Origin: Bacillota bacterium
GTDB lineage: Bacteria; Bacillota; Clostridia; Christensenellales; SZUA-584
Direction: 5' to 3'
Assembly (NCBI GenBank): GCA_023397655.1
Contig: JAEWTW010000053.1
Location: 37,879-101,878, forward strand
Length of the DNA: 64,000 nt
The first letter of the stretch is position 1. Each line of letters starts with the position of its first letter. This document shows positions 51,601 to 59,980 of this stretch, piece after piece. Both the position numbers and the translations under genes were made by a program. The notes below the pieces were generated by a model. That model ran no database searches. It was given only the letters and a program-made list of their open reading frames with translations, and had not been told where the DNA came from.

Positions 51601-54300
51601 CTTATCGGTTAGTGCCGAAAGCCCCACAGAACCATACAGCCTGCCGTTTCTGTACAATGGGAAAATGATGCCGGATACACAGCCCGATATGTCTGTAATT
51701 TCATCAAACGCTGTTTTGACATGCTGCGGATCCAATACGCGTTGGCTATGCACCTGCCCGTTTTCAAGCGCTGCTATCACCGCCGACAGCTTATCCAATG
51801 GTACAGCGGCCAACCGTTCTCCTTCATAGAATTCTGGCAGCCGGTCCCACTCGTACATATGCCGCGCCACGCCGGCATCCCAGTCAAAACGGTATATCGT
51901 GACGCGGTCCGCATCCACATTTCCGCCCACAATGCCCATCGCACTGATGATTGAATCCCGGTATTTTTCTATGGGTGTGTTAATAAAGTTCTGCGCCAGC
52001 ACCAGTATGGTCCGCTCAAAGCCGATATGCCGTTTCTCTCGTTCGCGCGCCTCACTGATCGCCTGTTCCCTCTCCTTTCGCATCAGTACGCTCACAATCA
52101 TCTGGCAGAATATTTCGACTGCCGCGATGGAGTCTTTCGTCCACCGCATCGCTTTTTTCGCTGTGCTGAGGCTCAGTATACCCGTCACTTTTCCATTAAA
52201 AATCAGCGGGAAATCAGCCGTGGCGTTTGTTCTCCGGGTGAACATAGTCCTTCGGTATTGACTGTTTTCGGGTAGATCCTTGATACTATTAACCAAATGA
52301 ACTTTACTATTTTTATGATGTTCAATGATTTCCGGAATGTCTGCAAAAGCTATTACATCGCTTTTTTCACCAATAGGCCTGTGCTTGACACTGTCCCAGC
52401 CGTAGAGACGCCGTATTATCTCCTCGCCCCAGTCATAGATATAGATGTTCGCTCTCTCCGTACCGCAATACTGCGCCACCAACTCCATGGCACTGTTTAC
52501 CGCGCTGTCCAGATGATCCAGCGGCGTGTTGATAAACTCCTGAGACAGCAGCTGCACGGTCCGTTCAAAACCGGTTTTGTGCGCAGATATCTCAGCCCTC
52601 TTTCGCATGCAGACTTCCAATATCGTGGGAGCCAATGCCTCAAGCATCTCCTGGTCTTCCTCACCGAAGCCGCCCTCACGGTTCGCAACAGCAATGACAC
52701 CCACAGGTTTTCCTTCGTGAAAAATAGGCACGCCGAGAAACGCGGTCAGCGGGATATGGCCCTCCGGTACGCCACGGTAAGCCGGATGCGACGTCGGGTC
52801 GTTGGTCAGTAACGCTTTGCCGGACTCTATTACAGCACCGTAAAGCCCGTGCAGCCTGAATTCAGACGGCCCCGACATGTCCCTTTCCGCCGGGTCGACT
52901 TTATTCAGCGCTTCGGTTGCTTCGCTGAAAGCCGTTTCGATAAATTCTCCGTTTTCCCTGAGTTCAGACATAAAGCTGGCTTTGCTGTTTGTGACCTCTT
53001 CCAGCACCAAAAGGCAGTCCTTCGTCATCTTCTCCGGCGTTTCACAGAAAACAGCATTATCATATATTCTGTTTATGGCAAGCAAAACGGTGGTCTGCTG
53101 ATCGGCCAACTGCCGGGCTTTGACGCGACGCGTGATGTCACGGATGAAGTAGGTGCAAACACAGCCCGGCCCCGCATCATAAACGGATGCGGAAATCTCG
53201 GCAGGGAATCTTCGGCCCATGCTGTCTTGGGCCATGATTTCTGTCATACCATACGACAGTGCACTCTCATCACTTCCGGCAAAGTTCAATATATCCTGCT
53301 GCAGCCGCTGCCTGTCATCATCTCCGACAAACGAGCCAAAGGACAGTCCGACTGCGTGATCCCCGCTGATTTTGAAAAGCGTTTCCGCCTCCCTGTTGAC
53401 ATAAAGCACACTAAAGCACTGGTCCACCGAAACGATGGCATAACTGCATGCATCCAGCACATTCTGGTACAGCGGCGGAGCTTCCGAAAAAAAGCGCGAC
53501 ATTGCGCCGGGCACTCCCATACCCCGTCGCCGCGCTGCCCTCAATATCTCGTAAGCCGAGAAGAATGCGAACACTCCGCTGATGTATTGAGCCAGCCGGC
53601 CAACCCAGTCTATACAACCACCCGATTCGAGTTCCATACCGGAATTCAGCAGACCCACAGCGAACATCAGCATGGACAGCGAGTACCAGAAAAGATGATC
53701 CTGCTTGTTGCGCTGATAGCTTTTAATCAGCGCCATTGCCGCCGACAGATGCACCGCACTGGCTATATACACCACCGCGTTGCGCAGAGCCGTATCACTG
53801 TTGTTGAGAACGAAGGCGGGCAAAAAGCCATAGATAGCTCCCGCCGTAATAAAAACCGTGAATCCGCAGCTGCCTGCGATGAGCAACGTCAGCTTTAAAG
53901 ACGCATACTTCATCAAAGAGCCGCTCGCTCTGTCCCGATGCTCACGGAAGGCTGCCGTCAGATGGAGTACCGAAGCCACCAACGCATTCACGTTGAATAT
54001 CGCGGAGTAGACGTTCATTCCTCCGGGCATATAGCGCATCCACCCTGAAAAAATGGCTCCCAAACCCATGATCAATGTAGCGGCAGCCATGAGAACCGCA
54101 CTGATATAGCCAGACTTCAGATATGTACGTGAAACCAAAAAGAACACCAGCAGGTTAGCTGCCCCGATAAATACTGTATTGAGTATTGCCATCAGATACT
54201 TTGGCTCAAAGCTTCCGGCCGGATGCAGTACCCAAAATACCAATATCATCAGGCATATGACAGCCATAAACATTATGCCAAGCTTTTTGCTAATGCTCAT
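48619..54300 (-). CDS. Giant multi-sensor histidine kinase
   Basis: A 1893-residue hybrid-type sensor without a receiver. Approximate order: MASE3-like membrane domain with about eight helices (1-260), PAS (275-395), GAF (410-560), two further GAF-like blocks (580-740 and 760-920), PAS (930-1050), PAS (1085-1200), PAS (1205-1330), GAF (1345-1490), PAS (1500-1620), H-box FFINISHEFKTPISV (phospho-His 1647) and HATPase (N box about 1765, GCGIGLSL about 1827). It can integrate many signals. GGAG lies 6 bases before the ATG. It is convergent with the receiver gene. Confidence 0.93.
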   Translation of the reverse strand: MSISKKLGIMFMAVICLMILVFWVLHPAGSFEPKYLMAILNTVFIGAANLLVFFLVSRTYLKSGYISAVLMAAATLIMGLGAIFSGWMRYMPGGMNVYSAIFNVNALVASVLHLTAAFREHRDRASGSLMKYASLKLTLLIAGSCGFTVFITAGAIYGFLPAFVLNNSDTALRNAVVYIASAVHLSAAMALIKSYQRNKQDHLFWYSLSMLMFAVGLLNSGMELESGGCIDWVGRLAQYISGVFAFFSAYEILRAARRRGMGVPGAMSRFFSEAPPLYQNVLDACSYAIVSVDQCFSVLYVNREAETLFKISGDHAVGLSFGSFVGDDDRQRLQQDILNFAGSDESALSYGMTEIMAQDSMGRRFPAEISASVYDAGPGCVCTYFIRDITRRVKARQLADQQTTVLLAINRIYDNAVFCETPEKMTKDCLLVLEEVTNSKASFMSELRENGEFIETAFSEATEALNKVDPAERDMSGPSEFRLHGLYGAVIESGKALLTNDPTSHPAYRGVPEGHIPLTAFLGVPIFHEGKPVGVIAVANREGGFGEEDQEMLEALAPTILEVCMRKRAEISAHKTGFERTVQLLSQEFINTPLDHLDSAVNSAMELVAQYCGTERANIYIYDWGEEIIRRLYGWDSVKHRPIGEKSDVIAFADIPEIIEHHKNSKVHLVNSIKDLPENSQYRRTMFTRRTNATADFPLIFNGKVTGILSLSTAKKAMRWTKDSIAAVEIFCQMIVSVLMRKEREQAISEAREREKRHIGFERTILVLAQNFINTPIEKYRDSIISAMGIVGGNVDADRVTIYRFDWDAGVARHMYEWDRLPEFYEGERLAAVPLDKLSAVIAALENGQVHSQRVLDPQHVKTAFDEITDISGCVSGIIFPLYRNGRLYGSVGLSALTDKLKLEVYEPLVRVFSEMASNMLERVDAMLALQEANEANRMILDSTYDGVAMLARDSTVLSAGRLYAAQFGKTPEEMVGKRMRDYTPIGRYGGFAKRRAQMIGRVFETGVAESYEDCREGIWLDTRVCPVFKNGQVAAVTLFCTDITDRKKAAEELSHIAELERQAEIMQQKEADYLQMLDGASDGSWIYDIRTGTVQYSEQWIKLIGMEEVPLEKRLAHVTGTLLHPDDRDKVMDAQRTVFDNKLPKYKLEYRIRTASGQYIWVLGQCKVLYNEEGLPVKVYGTSMDITNRKHTERALGENELLLRTFMDSASDFMFIKDRESRIVMVNAAYGRVFDVDIKDVIGKNDYELYKDQELAREVTENDKLVMETGRMLICQESVMTRNGYRTFSLAKVPWRDMHGSILGVLGTAHDITDLKNARDELQEMVRSLRRSNECIELLYETSQCILSSASPRQDIEQLCIKVMNFLGCQVFFNYLLESEEPIMQLNACSGVTDTQRTQLEHLPVGSAVCGCVAKTGTRIVADNIQFENCAGTEFFKEIGIRAYACHPLMADGIPIGTLGFGTRSKDIFDDEELALMKTVADSIAVAMKRKQAEEALQENEMLLRAIINGTNDPVFLKDRQGRMLMANEATAAGNGISLVEILGKTVLEYHQDLECARDIFENDSRVMDNDSAELIEESLLSGKGMRTFLSSKTPWHDSQGHVIGLIGVSRDITDRIEMEKELRQTAEELAEKNALVTDFFINISHEFKTPISVLQLAMEILGEHQKRGSIDDALMRRNLDIMLLNTCRLSKLVSNLLDITKIDAGFMQPMCAQVNILELMENLVESVKPYAAKRGLKLVFLRFMRNKTIQTDSEFVERIVINLLSNAIKHTGKGGVVTVSCEDLSTHIVISVRDNGEGIPEDKQQLIFDRYRQVNNTLARSSEGCGIGLSLCRSLTELLDGQIWMESEPGRGSVFFVKLPVAQQKSAPKNIGVQSSNLQSRIMTEFSDISF

Positions 54301-54445
54301 TATTTTCTCCGAACAGGGGTAAAGATGTTACCTTTACCCATAACTCGTTGCATCATCATGGATAACGGTATAATGAATCGCAAGTGCGCTATCTGTATTA
54401 TAATGTCACAAAAGCGCATATACAATCACATAAATTGACGTATAT

Positions 54446-54452
54446 TGTCGAA
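54446..54452 (+). promoter_or_regulatory. 0A-box-like site upstream of the giant kinase
   Basis: ATTGTCGAAAC contains TGTCGAA, about 150 bases upstream of the kinase start at 54300. Nearby, GGGTAAA and TTTACCC form a dyad at 54317-54340. Single-site evidence only. Confidence 0.35.
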
Positions 54453-54546
54453 ACGAGAAAAAAGAAAGCGCGAGGTGCGATGAGTAATGTTGATAGCAAA
54501 AAACGCGGCTCTTCCCTCATGACAGACAAGGCACACCGCAAACGGT

Positions 54547-55110
54547 TTACACCGTATCTCCGTTTTTACGCCCTTCAGCCATTGCTCGCCCGGCGGCATA
54601 GGCTGTCTCGCGCTTGTAATCGTTGTTCCAGCGGTTGACGCCGATCATGTCGAACACCTCTGCGCCGGTATGCTGGCAAAAACGCTCCAGCTGCTGCATG
54701 CATGGCAGAATTCCGTTACCTGTCCCCCCTGCCGACGCGATGAGCAGCGCCTGCTTGCCAGAGAAGGGTCCGCCTGCGCCGAAGTAACAGCGGCGGAACC
54801 GGTCCAGAAAACTCTTGAGCGACTCGGACGTCTCGTGCCAGTAGACCGGTGTGGCCAGCACCACCGCATCTGCCGCCAGCACACGCGCGCTCACGTCGTC
54901 GAAGCCATCACCGCCGAAAACGCAGTAATCTTCTTCACGACAAACACCCCAGCCGTTATCGCACACATGACACCGCGCGATCTCCATGTCGCACAAGCGC
55001 ACTTCCTCTACGTCCGCGCCGCCGTCGCGGGCGCCCGATGCCGCCGCGTCGATGATGGACTGGCACAGTCCGTCCGTTTTAGGATTTCCGGATAATATAA
55101 GCAGTTTCAT
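54547..55110 (-). CDS. Flavodoxin-family NAD(P)H-dependent reductase
   Basis: A 187-residue FMN-binding protein of the iron-sulfur-flavoprotein/NADPH-FMN-reductase type: KLLILSGNPKTDGLCQSII binds the FMN phosphate; CHVCDNGWGVCREEDYC (about residues 48-64) holds four cysteines that may bind a cluster; ATPVYWHETSESLKSFLDRFR contacts the flavin. It probably shuttles electrons in the cytoplasm. ATG 55110 after AAAGGAGAA is preferred. Confidence 0.85.
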   Translation of the reverse strand: MKLLILSGNPKTDGLCQSIIDAAASGARDGGADVEEVRLCDMEIARCHVCDNGWGVCREEDYCVFGGDGFDDVSARVLAADAVVLATPVYWHETSESLKSFLDRFRRCYFGAGGPFSGKQALLIASAGGTGNGILPCMQQLERFCQHTGAEVFDMIGVNRWNNDYKRETAYAAGRAMAEGRKNGDTV

Positions 55111-55238
55111 CAATCACTTCTCCTTTGACTAAAGGTATCTTTTATGAGGGCAATGCGTTCAATGCCCTTGCTTGTTTCAGTTTCCGCTTCCTCGTTTATG
55201 TGGTATAATAAACCAAATAAAAAGCTGGAGGAAACACC

Positions 55239-55556
55239 ATGAAATATGTGAAAGTCGCCGAAGCAGCCAGCCTCTCAGTTGGCGGCAAAGTCAAGCTGAC
55301 ATTGGAAGGGCACGAAATCATGCTGGCCCGGCTGGATGACGGTTACTATGCGATCAGCAACAAATGCCCCCACATGGGCGGTTCCCTCGCAGACGGACGG
55401 CTGGAAGGCCAAAACATCATCTGCCCGCGTCACGGTTCCGTGTTTGATGTCAAAACGGGCAAGTCCGTGCAGGGCGGCAAAATGGCTTTTATCAAATTCC
55501 AGGTGGACAATGTGACAGCATATCCCGTCCCGTTAAAACCGAGGGCGTCGATGTAA
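55239..55556 (+). CDS. Rieske-type [2Fe-2S] ferredoxin
   Basis: A 105-residue Rieske protein with both ligand pairs: Cys43-Pro-His45 (CPHMGG) and Cys62-Pro-Arg-His65 (CPRHGS), as in NirD or BphA3-type ferredoxins. It is a small electron carrier. CTGGAGGAAA precedes the ATG. It is divergent from the flavodoxin-family gene, so the two may be redox partners. Confidence 0.92.
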   Translation: MKYVKVAEAASLSVGGKVKLTLEGHEIMLARLDDGYYAISNKCPHMGGSLADGRLEGQNIICPRHGSVFDVKTGKSVQGGKMAFIKFQVDNVTAYPVPLKPRASM

Positions 55557-55657
55557 TGCTCGGCATCGAATAACCCAGACCGCAGCTTTTATGTATAGGC
55601 GGTGTGCCTGCGCGCCTTGGATAAATCCCGGGAGGTATGTTTTGTGTGGCATTTTGC

Positions 55658-56161
55658 TTACAGGTAGACGACGATATTGTCCAGCGCCTTGCGCTGCCGT
55701 TCGGGTGCCGACGAAGCCGGATAACCCAGCGGCGTGAACGCAACCGGCTCGAAGCCCTTGCCGAAATCCACCGCGTCCCGCGCGGCCTGCGCATCAAAAG
55801 CGCCGATCCAGCATGTGCCGAGGCCCAGCGCCGTTGCCGCCAGTATCATGTGGTCCATCACGATGGCGGCATCCACGTCCGCATAGGTTTTACCATCCTT
55901 GCGCACCCACGCGGCATCCATGTCAGCGTATATACCGATCACCAGCGGCGCCTGCGTAAAAAAGGACGCCCGGCAGATCTTTTTCAGCGTTTCAAAGTGC
56001 TTATCCACCGGCATCACTACCAGCTTAAACGGCTGCAGGTTGCACGCCGTGGGCGCTATTATGCCCGCCTCCAGCACCTTACGCAGCTTGTCGTCCTCCA
56101 CTGCGTCCGGCTTGTATGAACGTACGCTGTACCGCTGCCCGATCAGATCAAAGAATTCCAT
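55658..56161 (-). CDS. Nitroreductase family protein
   Basis: A 167-residue FMN enzyme of the nitroreductase superfamily: FFDLIGQRYSVRSYKPDAV, the APTACNLQPFKLVVM segment (about residues 35-49) and LGLGTCWIGAFDA. It reduces nitro or related substrates with NAD(P)H. ATG 56161 follows GGGAGG. It lies 22 bases after the small cysteine-rich gene, in one operon. Confidence 0.88.
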   Translation of the reverse strand: MEFFDLIGQRYSVRSYKPDAVEDDKLRKVLEAGIIAPTACNLQPFKLVVMPVDKHFETLKKICRASFFTQAPLVIGIYADMDAAWVRKDGKTYADVDAAIVMDHMILAATALGLGTCWIGAFDAQAARDAVDFGKGFEPVAFTPLGYPASSAPERQRKALDNIVVYL

Positions 56162-56183
56162 GATAACCTCCCATGTAACAATC

Positions 56184-56390
56184 TCATTCCCGCATCCCGT
56201 GCGCGCAGCCTGTGCACACCTTATGGAATGCGTTGATGTCCGCATACCGGCGCGTCATGCGCAGCCACCGCTCCAGCTCGTGCAGCGTTTCGTCGCCGCC
56301 GCAGCGCTTGCCGGCGCATTGATATTCGCGGCAAACGTTATCCCCGATCTCCCTGTCCACCGCGGGGCAATACCAGTTCAGTTCCCTCAT
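56184..56390 (-). CDS. Small cysteine-rich protein, unknown
   Basis: A 68-residue protein with cysteines in pairs: WYCPAVDREIGDNVCREYQCAGKRC and later CTGCAHG. This suggests a metal site. ATG 56390 follows GGAGGGAC. It precedes the nitroreductase in the same operon and could supply or partner with it; the function is unknown. Confidence 0.65.
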   Translation of the reverse strand: MRELNWYCPAVDREIGDNVCREYQCAGKRCGGDETLHELERWLRMTRRYADINAFHKVCTGCAHGMRE

Positions 56391-56433
56391 TTTTTGTCCC
56401 TCCACCCCTTATAAATGTTATAATATAATACCT

Positions 56434-57528
56434 TTACAGCACCGGATTCTGTTCCAGCGCTTTCATAAACAGCTCGTTCAGCGGCTCCCAGCTTAACTTT
56501 GGCCTGTCGGGCAACCGCGCGATGCGTTCCTCCAGCGCAGACAACTCCGCCTCTATAAATTCGTTCAACGCGTCCACACGCAGCCCTTCGCCCAGCTCAG
56601 GTGTCTGCCGTTTACGCTCCATCAGCTGCTCAACGGCGGGGATCAGCGCGTCGTCCATCTGGCTGCGCAGCAGCGTGTCGAACAGCATGGGCGGCTGCGT
56701 GCCGTGCTCCAGTATGTAACGGCAGGCCAGCAGCGGGCGCAGCACATAGAAGTATTTCTTCAGCCGCACAAAATCCCCTTTGAGGTATTCGCGGTAATTT
56801 CCGGCAGCCATGCTGAGATAGTGATGCAGCCCCGGCTTGGCCAGAAAACAATCCCGCGACGCCTCACGCAGCCGCACCGCAAAGGGTTTCTCCGCGTACA
56901 CAACGGGCGACGACAGCCACTCGAACAGCGTGGGGTTGGAGCCGCGCATCAGCCGCAGCGTCTTGTCTATGTCCCAGCCGTTGATGTCCAGCACGTCATC
57001 CAGCATGTATTCGATCACATCGCGCCGCTTCTGCAGCCGCAGGTAGTGTTCCTTGGGCCGCACATACAGGAAGCGCACGTCGTAATCGCTGTCCGGCGAG
57101 GCGAAGCCCCAGGCCCGGCTGCCCGACTCCACCGCGAGCAGCACTGTCACCTTTTCTTTCTCTTCAATCTCGCGCAGCTTTTCGCGTATAATCTCTGTGT
57201 ACTTGTCCACCCGGTTCGCCATCCCGACGTCCGGGAACAAGTCTGATTTGTTCCTTATAAAATTGCCGAAATGCTCATAGAACTTGTTGAAAGCCTCTTC
57301 TTCCGTACTTGAATAGAACTGAATGATATTGGCCCAATGATGAGTCGTATGAATATCGTAAATCTCCTCAATATATTCCTGAAATCCGTCCAGACAATCT
57401 GGCGGACTCGGGATCTCATGATGCTTATAGCCGTTAAGAAATGTGTATAAGAGCTTCAAAGAGGGCTTGCCAAGGTATAATGCCGGACATTGCTTGATAT
57501 CCCGTAATAGTAAGTATGTTTTGTCCAA
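56434..57528 (-). CDS. RlaP-like nucleotidyltransferase with N-terminal extension
   Basis: A 364-residue protein. Residues about 125-360 match the RlaP/YcgL nucleotidyltransferase family (DNA polymerase beta fold): ESGSRAWGFASPDSDYDVRFLYVRP with the catalytic GS and D-x-D, then DDVLDINGWDIDKTLRLM and LYVRPKEHY. The family is associated with RNA repair operons. Residues 1-115 (LLLRDIKQCPALYLGKPSLKLLYTFLNGYKHHE) look like a small stand-alone family fused on, and this part of the gene is visibly more AT-rich. TTG start 57528, AGGTG upstream. Confidence 0.78.
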   Translation of the reverse strand: MDKTYLLLRDIKQCPALYLGKPSLKLLYTFLNGYKHHEIPSPPDCLDGFQEYIEEIYDIHTTHHWANIIQFYSSTEEEAFNKFYEHFGNFIRNKSDLFPDVGMANRVDKYTEIIREKLREIEEKEKVTVLLAVESGSRAWGFASPDSDYDVRFLYVRPKEHYLRLQKRRDVIEYMLDDVLDINGWDIDKTLRLMRGSNPTLFEWLSSPVVYAEKPFAVRLREASRDCFLAKPGLHHYLSMAAGNYREYLKGDFVRLKKYFYVLRPLLACRYILEHGTQPPMLFDTLLRSQMDDALIPAVEQLMERKRQTPELGEGLRVDALNEFIEAELSALEERIARLPDRPKLSWEPLNELFMKALEQNPVL

Positions 57529-57638
57529 AGATGTTCACCTGCTCATGAATTATTAATCCGTCTTTGCTCCTTAGTCTTTCCACTCAGAGTGAGCCTACCC
57601 AAAAGCGACCTCGGTTTGTGTTAGATTGTGCTGCCAAT

Positions 57639-58388
57639 TTAGGCACGCGCCGTCGCGATCAGCTTCCACGACGAAGCCCTGTCGTAGGCAGAACGGTCGT
57701 ATCCGCCGTACAGCCGGATATTTGAAAAGCCCGTCGCTTCCAGCAGCTCCGTATAATCGTCGTCCAGCAGCAGCCGGATGCGGATCTCATGCGTCTTCAT
57801 CTCCGACCGCCCGCCGCCGTGAAATATATCCACCACGCGTATCGTCTGAAACTGCCCGTCGATGTCCCGCAGCAGCAGCCGTGTGAAGTCCGCGTTGTTG
57901 ACCACCAGATTGACGCGGTATTCGTCGCCCAGCGTGCGGTGCGCTGTGCTTTGCGTGGCCACAAACAGGCCGCCGGGGCGCAGCCGCCCCCGCATCGACG
58001 TCAGCGCCGCCACCAGATCCTCCCGCGTGTGCATGTGGTTCAGTGCCTGCGTCATGCACAGCACCGCGTCGAAACGCTGCGGCCATGCGCTGTCCAGTTC
58101 GCGATAGTCACACTGCCTGAGTTCCGCGCGCAGACCCAGCCGGTCAAGGTTCGCACGGCAGGCATCCAGCATTGCGGCGGAATAGTCGCTGCCGGACAGC
58201 TCATACCCCAGCTGCGACAGCATCACGATGTGCTGCCCCGTACCGCAGGCGCAGTCCAGCACCGACGCCGCGCCGCATTCCTTAAGCAGCGCGTCCAGCA
58301 TGTCCCGCTCGTTCGCGTTGATGTTGTCTATCTCACCGAACAGGTCGTATTCGGATGCCCAGCCCGCGTAATCGTCAGCGTATTTCAT
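57639..58388 (-). CDS. SAM-dependent methyltransferase
   Basis: A 249-residue class I methyltransferase: VLDCACGTGQHIVMLSQLGYELSGSDYS (SAM loop, about residues 40-67), CDYRELDSAW and AVLCMTQALNHMHTREDLVAAL. The target (small molecule or protein) is unknown. Translation starts at ATG 58388, which overlaps the stop of the acetyltransferase gene (ATGA). The much longer upstream frame belongs to that neighbour. Confidence 0.88.
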   Translation of the reverse strand: MKYADDYAGWASEYDLFGEIDNINANERDMLDALLKECGAASVLDCACGTGQHIVMLSQLGYELSGSDYSAAMLDACRANLDRLGLRAELRQCDYRELDSAWPQRFDAVLCMTQALNHMHTREDLVAALTSMRGRLRPGGLFVATQSTAHRTLGDEYRVNLVVNNADFTRLLLRDIDGQFQTIRVVDIFHGGGRSEMKTHEIRIRLLLDDDYTELLEATGFSNIRLYGGYDRSAYDRASSWKLIATARA

Positions 58389-58921
58389 GGCTTTTCCCCT
58401 TTGGTTATGTCGAACCAGTATTGCTGTATCGTCTGTCCGGTGTTCGGTTCGGACAGTTCCTTGTCCAGCACACCGCCGTTTTTCAGTATCGTTTTGGCTG
58501 ACGCGATGTTGTGCTTGAAACACACGGCCATCGCCTGCGTCATGCCCATCGCAGCACATTTCTCCAGCGCCAGTGCCAGCATGGCTGATGCATAACCCCT
58601 GCGCCGCAGGCTCGGACGCACGCCGTACCCGATGTGCCCCCAGTAACCAGCCTTCTCCCCAAGCCAATGGCGAATATTGACCGCGCCCACCAGCATGTTT
58701 GTATCTTCGTCATAAACATAATACGTGGACGACGGCGCGAAGCCCTCTGCCACACCCACGCCACGCGCGATGTCGTTAAGCCTGTCCGTCAGCGCGGCAA
58801 AATCGGACGCGTCCTCCTGCAGCGGCCACGGCAGCGGCGTCTCGTCCGCCAGAGACCACTCGGCCATCATATCGCGGTACAACCGCTCGAACCGGACGTC
58901 CGGTTCAGCCAGCACCAGCAT
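58385..58921 (-). CDS. GNAT N-acetyltransferase
   Basis: A 178-residue acetyltransferase: GHIGYGVRPSLRRRGYASAMLALALEKCAAMG is the acetyl-CoA loop (about residues 97-128), and KHNIASAKTILKNGG is motif B. Resembles the YhhY/YoaA-like small-molecule GNATs. ATG 58921 follows GGAGGGG. Operon with the methyltransferase. Confidence 0.88.
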   Translation of the reverse strand: MLVLAEPDVRFERLYRDMMAEWSLADETPLPWPLQEDASDFAALTDRLNDIARGVGVAEGFAPSSTYYVYDEDTNMLVGAVNIRHWLGEKAGYWGHIGYGVRPSLRRRGYASAMLALALEKCAAMGMTQAMAVCFKHNIASAKTILKNGGVLDKELSEPNTGQTIQQYWFDITKGEKP

Positions 58922-59027
58922 AGCGCCACCCCTCCGATAAAATCGTGATTCATTATACCACACACTTTTGTATGCCGCCATATTTTTCCTCAGTCGTCAG
59001 GCAAAATCTCTGCTCTTTTGCGCGCAT

Positions 59028-59878
59028 CAAAAAAGGCGTCCGCAGACGCCTTTTTTATTGGTTGACCACTTTGCATTATGGCGGACACTCCCGCCTTTCC
59101 CCTTCTCCGATCATGCACCGCACATCGGGACCCGGGCTGCAAGTGGGATGTATTTGTGTCCTTGTCTCGATCACATCAAGACTCTTTCTGTTTGCTGCTT
59201 TGGTAATCCCTTTCCCCCAAATCGGGTATCGCTTTTGTCCTGTTGCGCTTGCCGCTATTGCGGCTCTACCCTTTTCATTGGACCGTCCTCCTGTTATGCT
59301 TTCCGTTCGCACAGGCTCCGTCCCGAAGCCGGATTTCCCATTTCCCCTGAACGGGTTCTTTGTCGCTTTACCGCTTTCGCGGTGCTCCCCTTTTCATTGG
59401 ACTGTCCTCCTGCCATGCTTTGTTGTTCCGCACAGGCTTTCAGAGTTTCCTCCGTCAGCCGGAGTTCGTTTGTTGTGACCTCGCCTGACTGGTTCAGGCT
59501 CTATATCGCTAGATTTCCTTGATCGTTCCTTTCCTCTGATCGGGTTTGTCACCGGATCAACCGCCGTTGCGGCTGTCCTCTATTTCATGAGTCGTCTTCG
59601 CTAGGTTTCCTTGATGCTCTCCTTTCCCCGCAGCGGGTTTGGCTTTCCAACTGCCGGGGTTCGGCGGCGTTTTTGCTGCCGTCCGCTGATGGACACCTCC
59701 TTGGCACCTCAGCGAACACTCACCATTCCTAACCGTTTATCATCTTGGGTTTAAGGCTCATCTGCCAGCCTGATGGCCTTTTCCGGTGAGCGCCGCCGCC
59801 CCTGGCAGCCTCTGACACGTCTCCGTTTCCTGTTCTGTAATGCCCACTGGAATCAACCCCTTCCGTTTTCTTTTTTGT
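59028..59878 (-). ncRNA. Candidate large structured non-coding RNA (about 850 nt)
   Basis: No credible ORF exists here, but on the minus strand there is a promoter (59913-59885), about 850 bases of purine-rich, stem-rich sequence, and a perfect terminator (GGCGTC-TGCG-GACGCC plus T run, ending 59029). The RNA contains a four-times-repeated module of the form ACCCG-N-T...GGGGAAA at about 59638, 59545, 59356 and 59227; twin ATCAAGGAAA-YCTAGCGA segments (59615-59598, 59524-59507); twin GGAGGAC-RGTCCAATGAAAAGGG segments (59410-59387, 59293-59271); a GAAA-capped stem ACCGC/GCGGT (59383-59370); GCCGC/GCGGC (59264-59251); and CTGCCAG/CTGGCAG (59808-59762). It recalls ornate large RNAs (OLE, ROOL, GOLLD), but I cannot assign a class. 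Confidence 0.75.
59029..59056. terminator. Terminator of the large RNA
   Basis: GGCGTC (59035-59040) and GACGCC (59045-59050) with a 4-base loop, T runs on both sides. It ends the minus-strand RNA and shields the acetyltransferase gene. Confidence 0.92.
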
Positions 59879-59884
59879 AGTCTT

Positions 59885-59913
59885 ATTATAACATCGACTT
59901 GTCCAAATTGCAA
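59885..59913 (-). promoter_or_regulatory. Promoter of the large RNA
   Basis: On the minus strand TTGCAA (59913-59908) and a perfect TATAAT (59890-59885) are exactly 17 bases apart, with AT-rich upstream DNA. Predicted start near 59878. Confidence 0.8.
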
Positions 59914-59980
59914 GCTTATTCGGAATTATTTTTAATTAATTTCTTCACAATCTAACCGGTAAAAATTATCAATTTGCACA

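Noticed and set aside
58389..58667. 93-residue N-terminal extension of the methyltransferase
   Set aside because: It overlaps the acetyltransferase gene out of frame; the ATGA overlap at 58385-58388 gives the natural start.
58945..59522. Two overlapping plus-strand frames of 177 and 184 codons
   Set aside because: They lie opposite the large RNA, have Ser/Pro/Phe-biased translations, no ribosome site and are interrupted as pairs; promoter and terminator are on the other strand.
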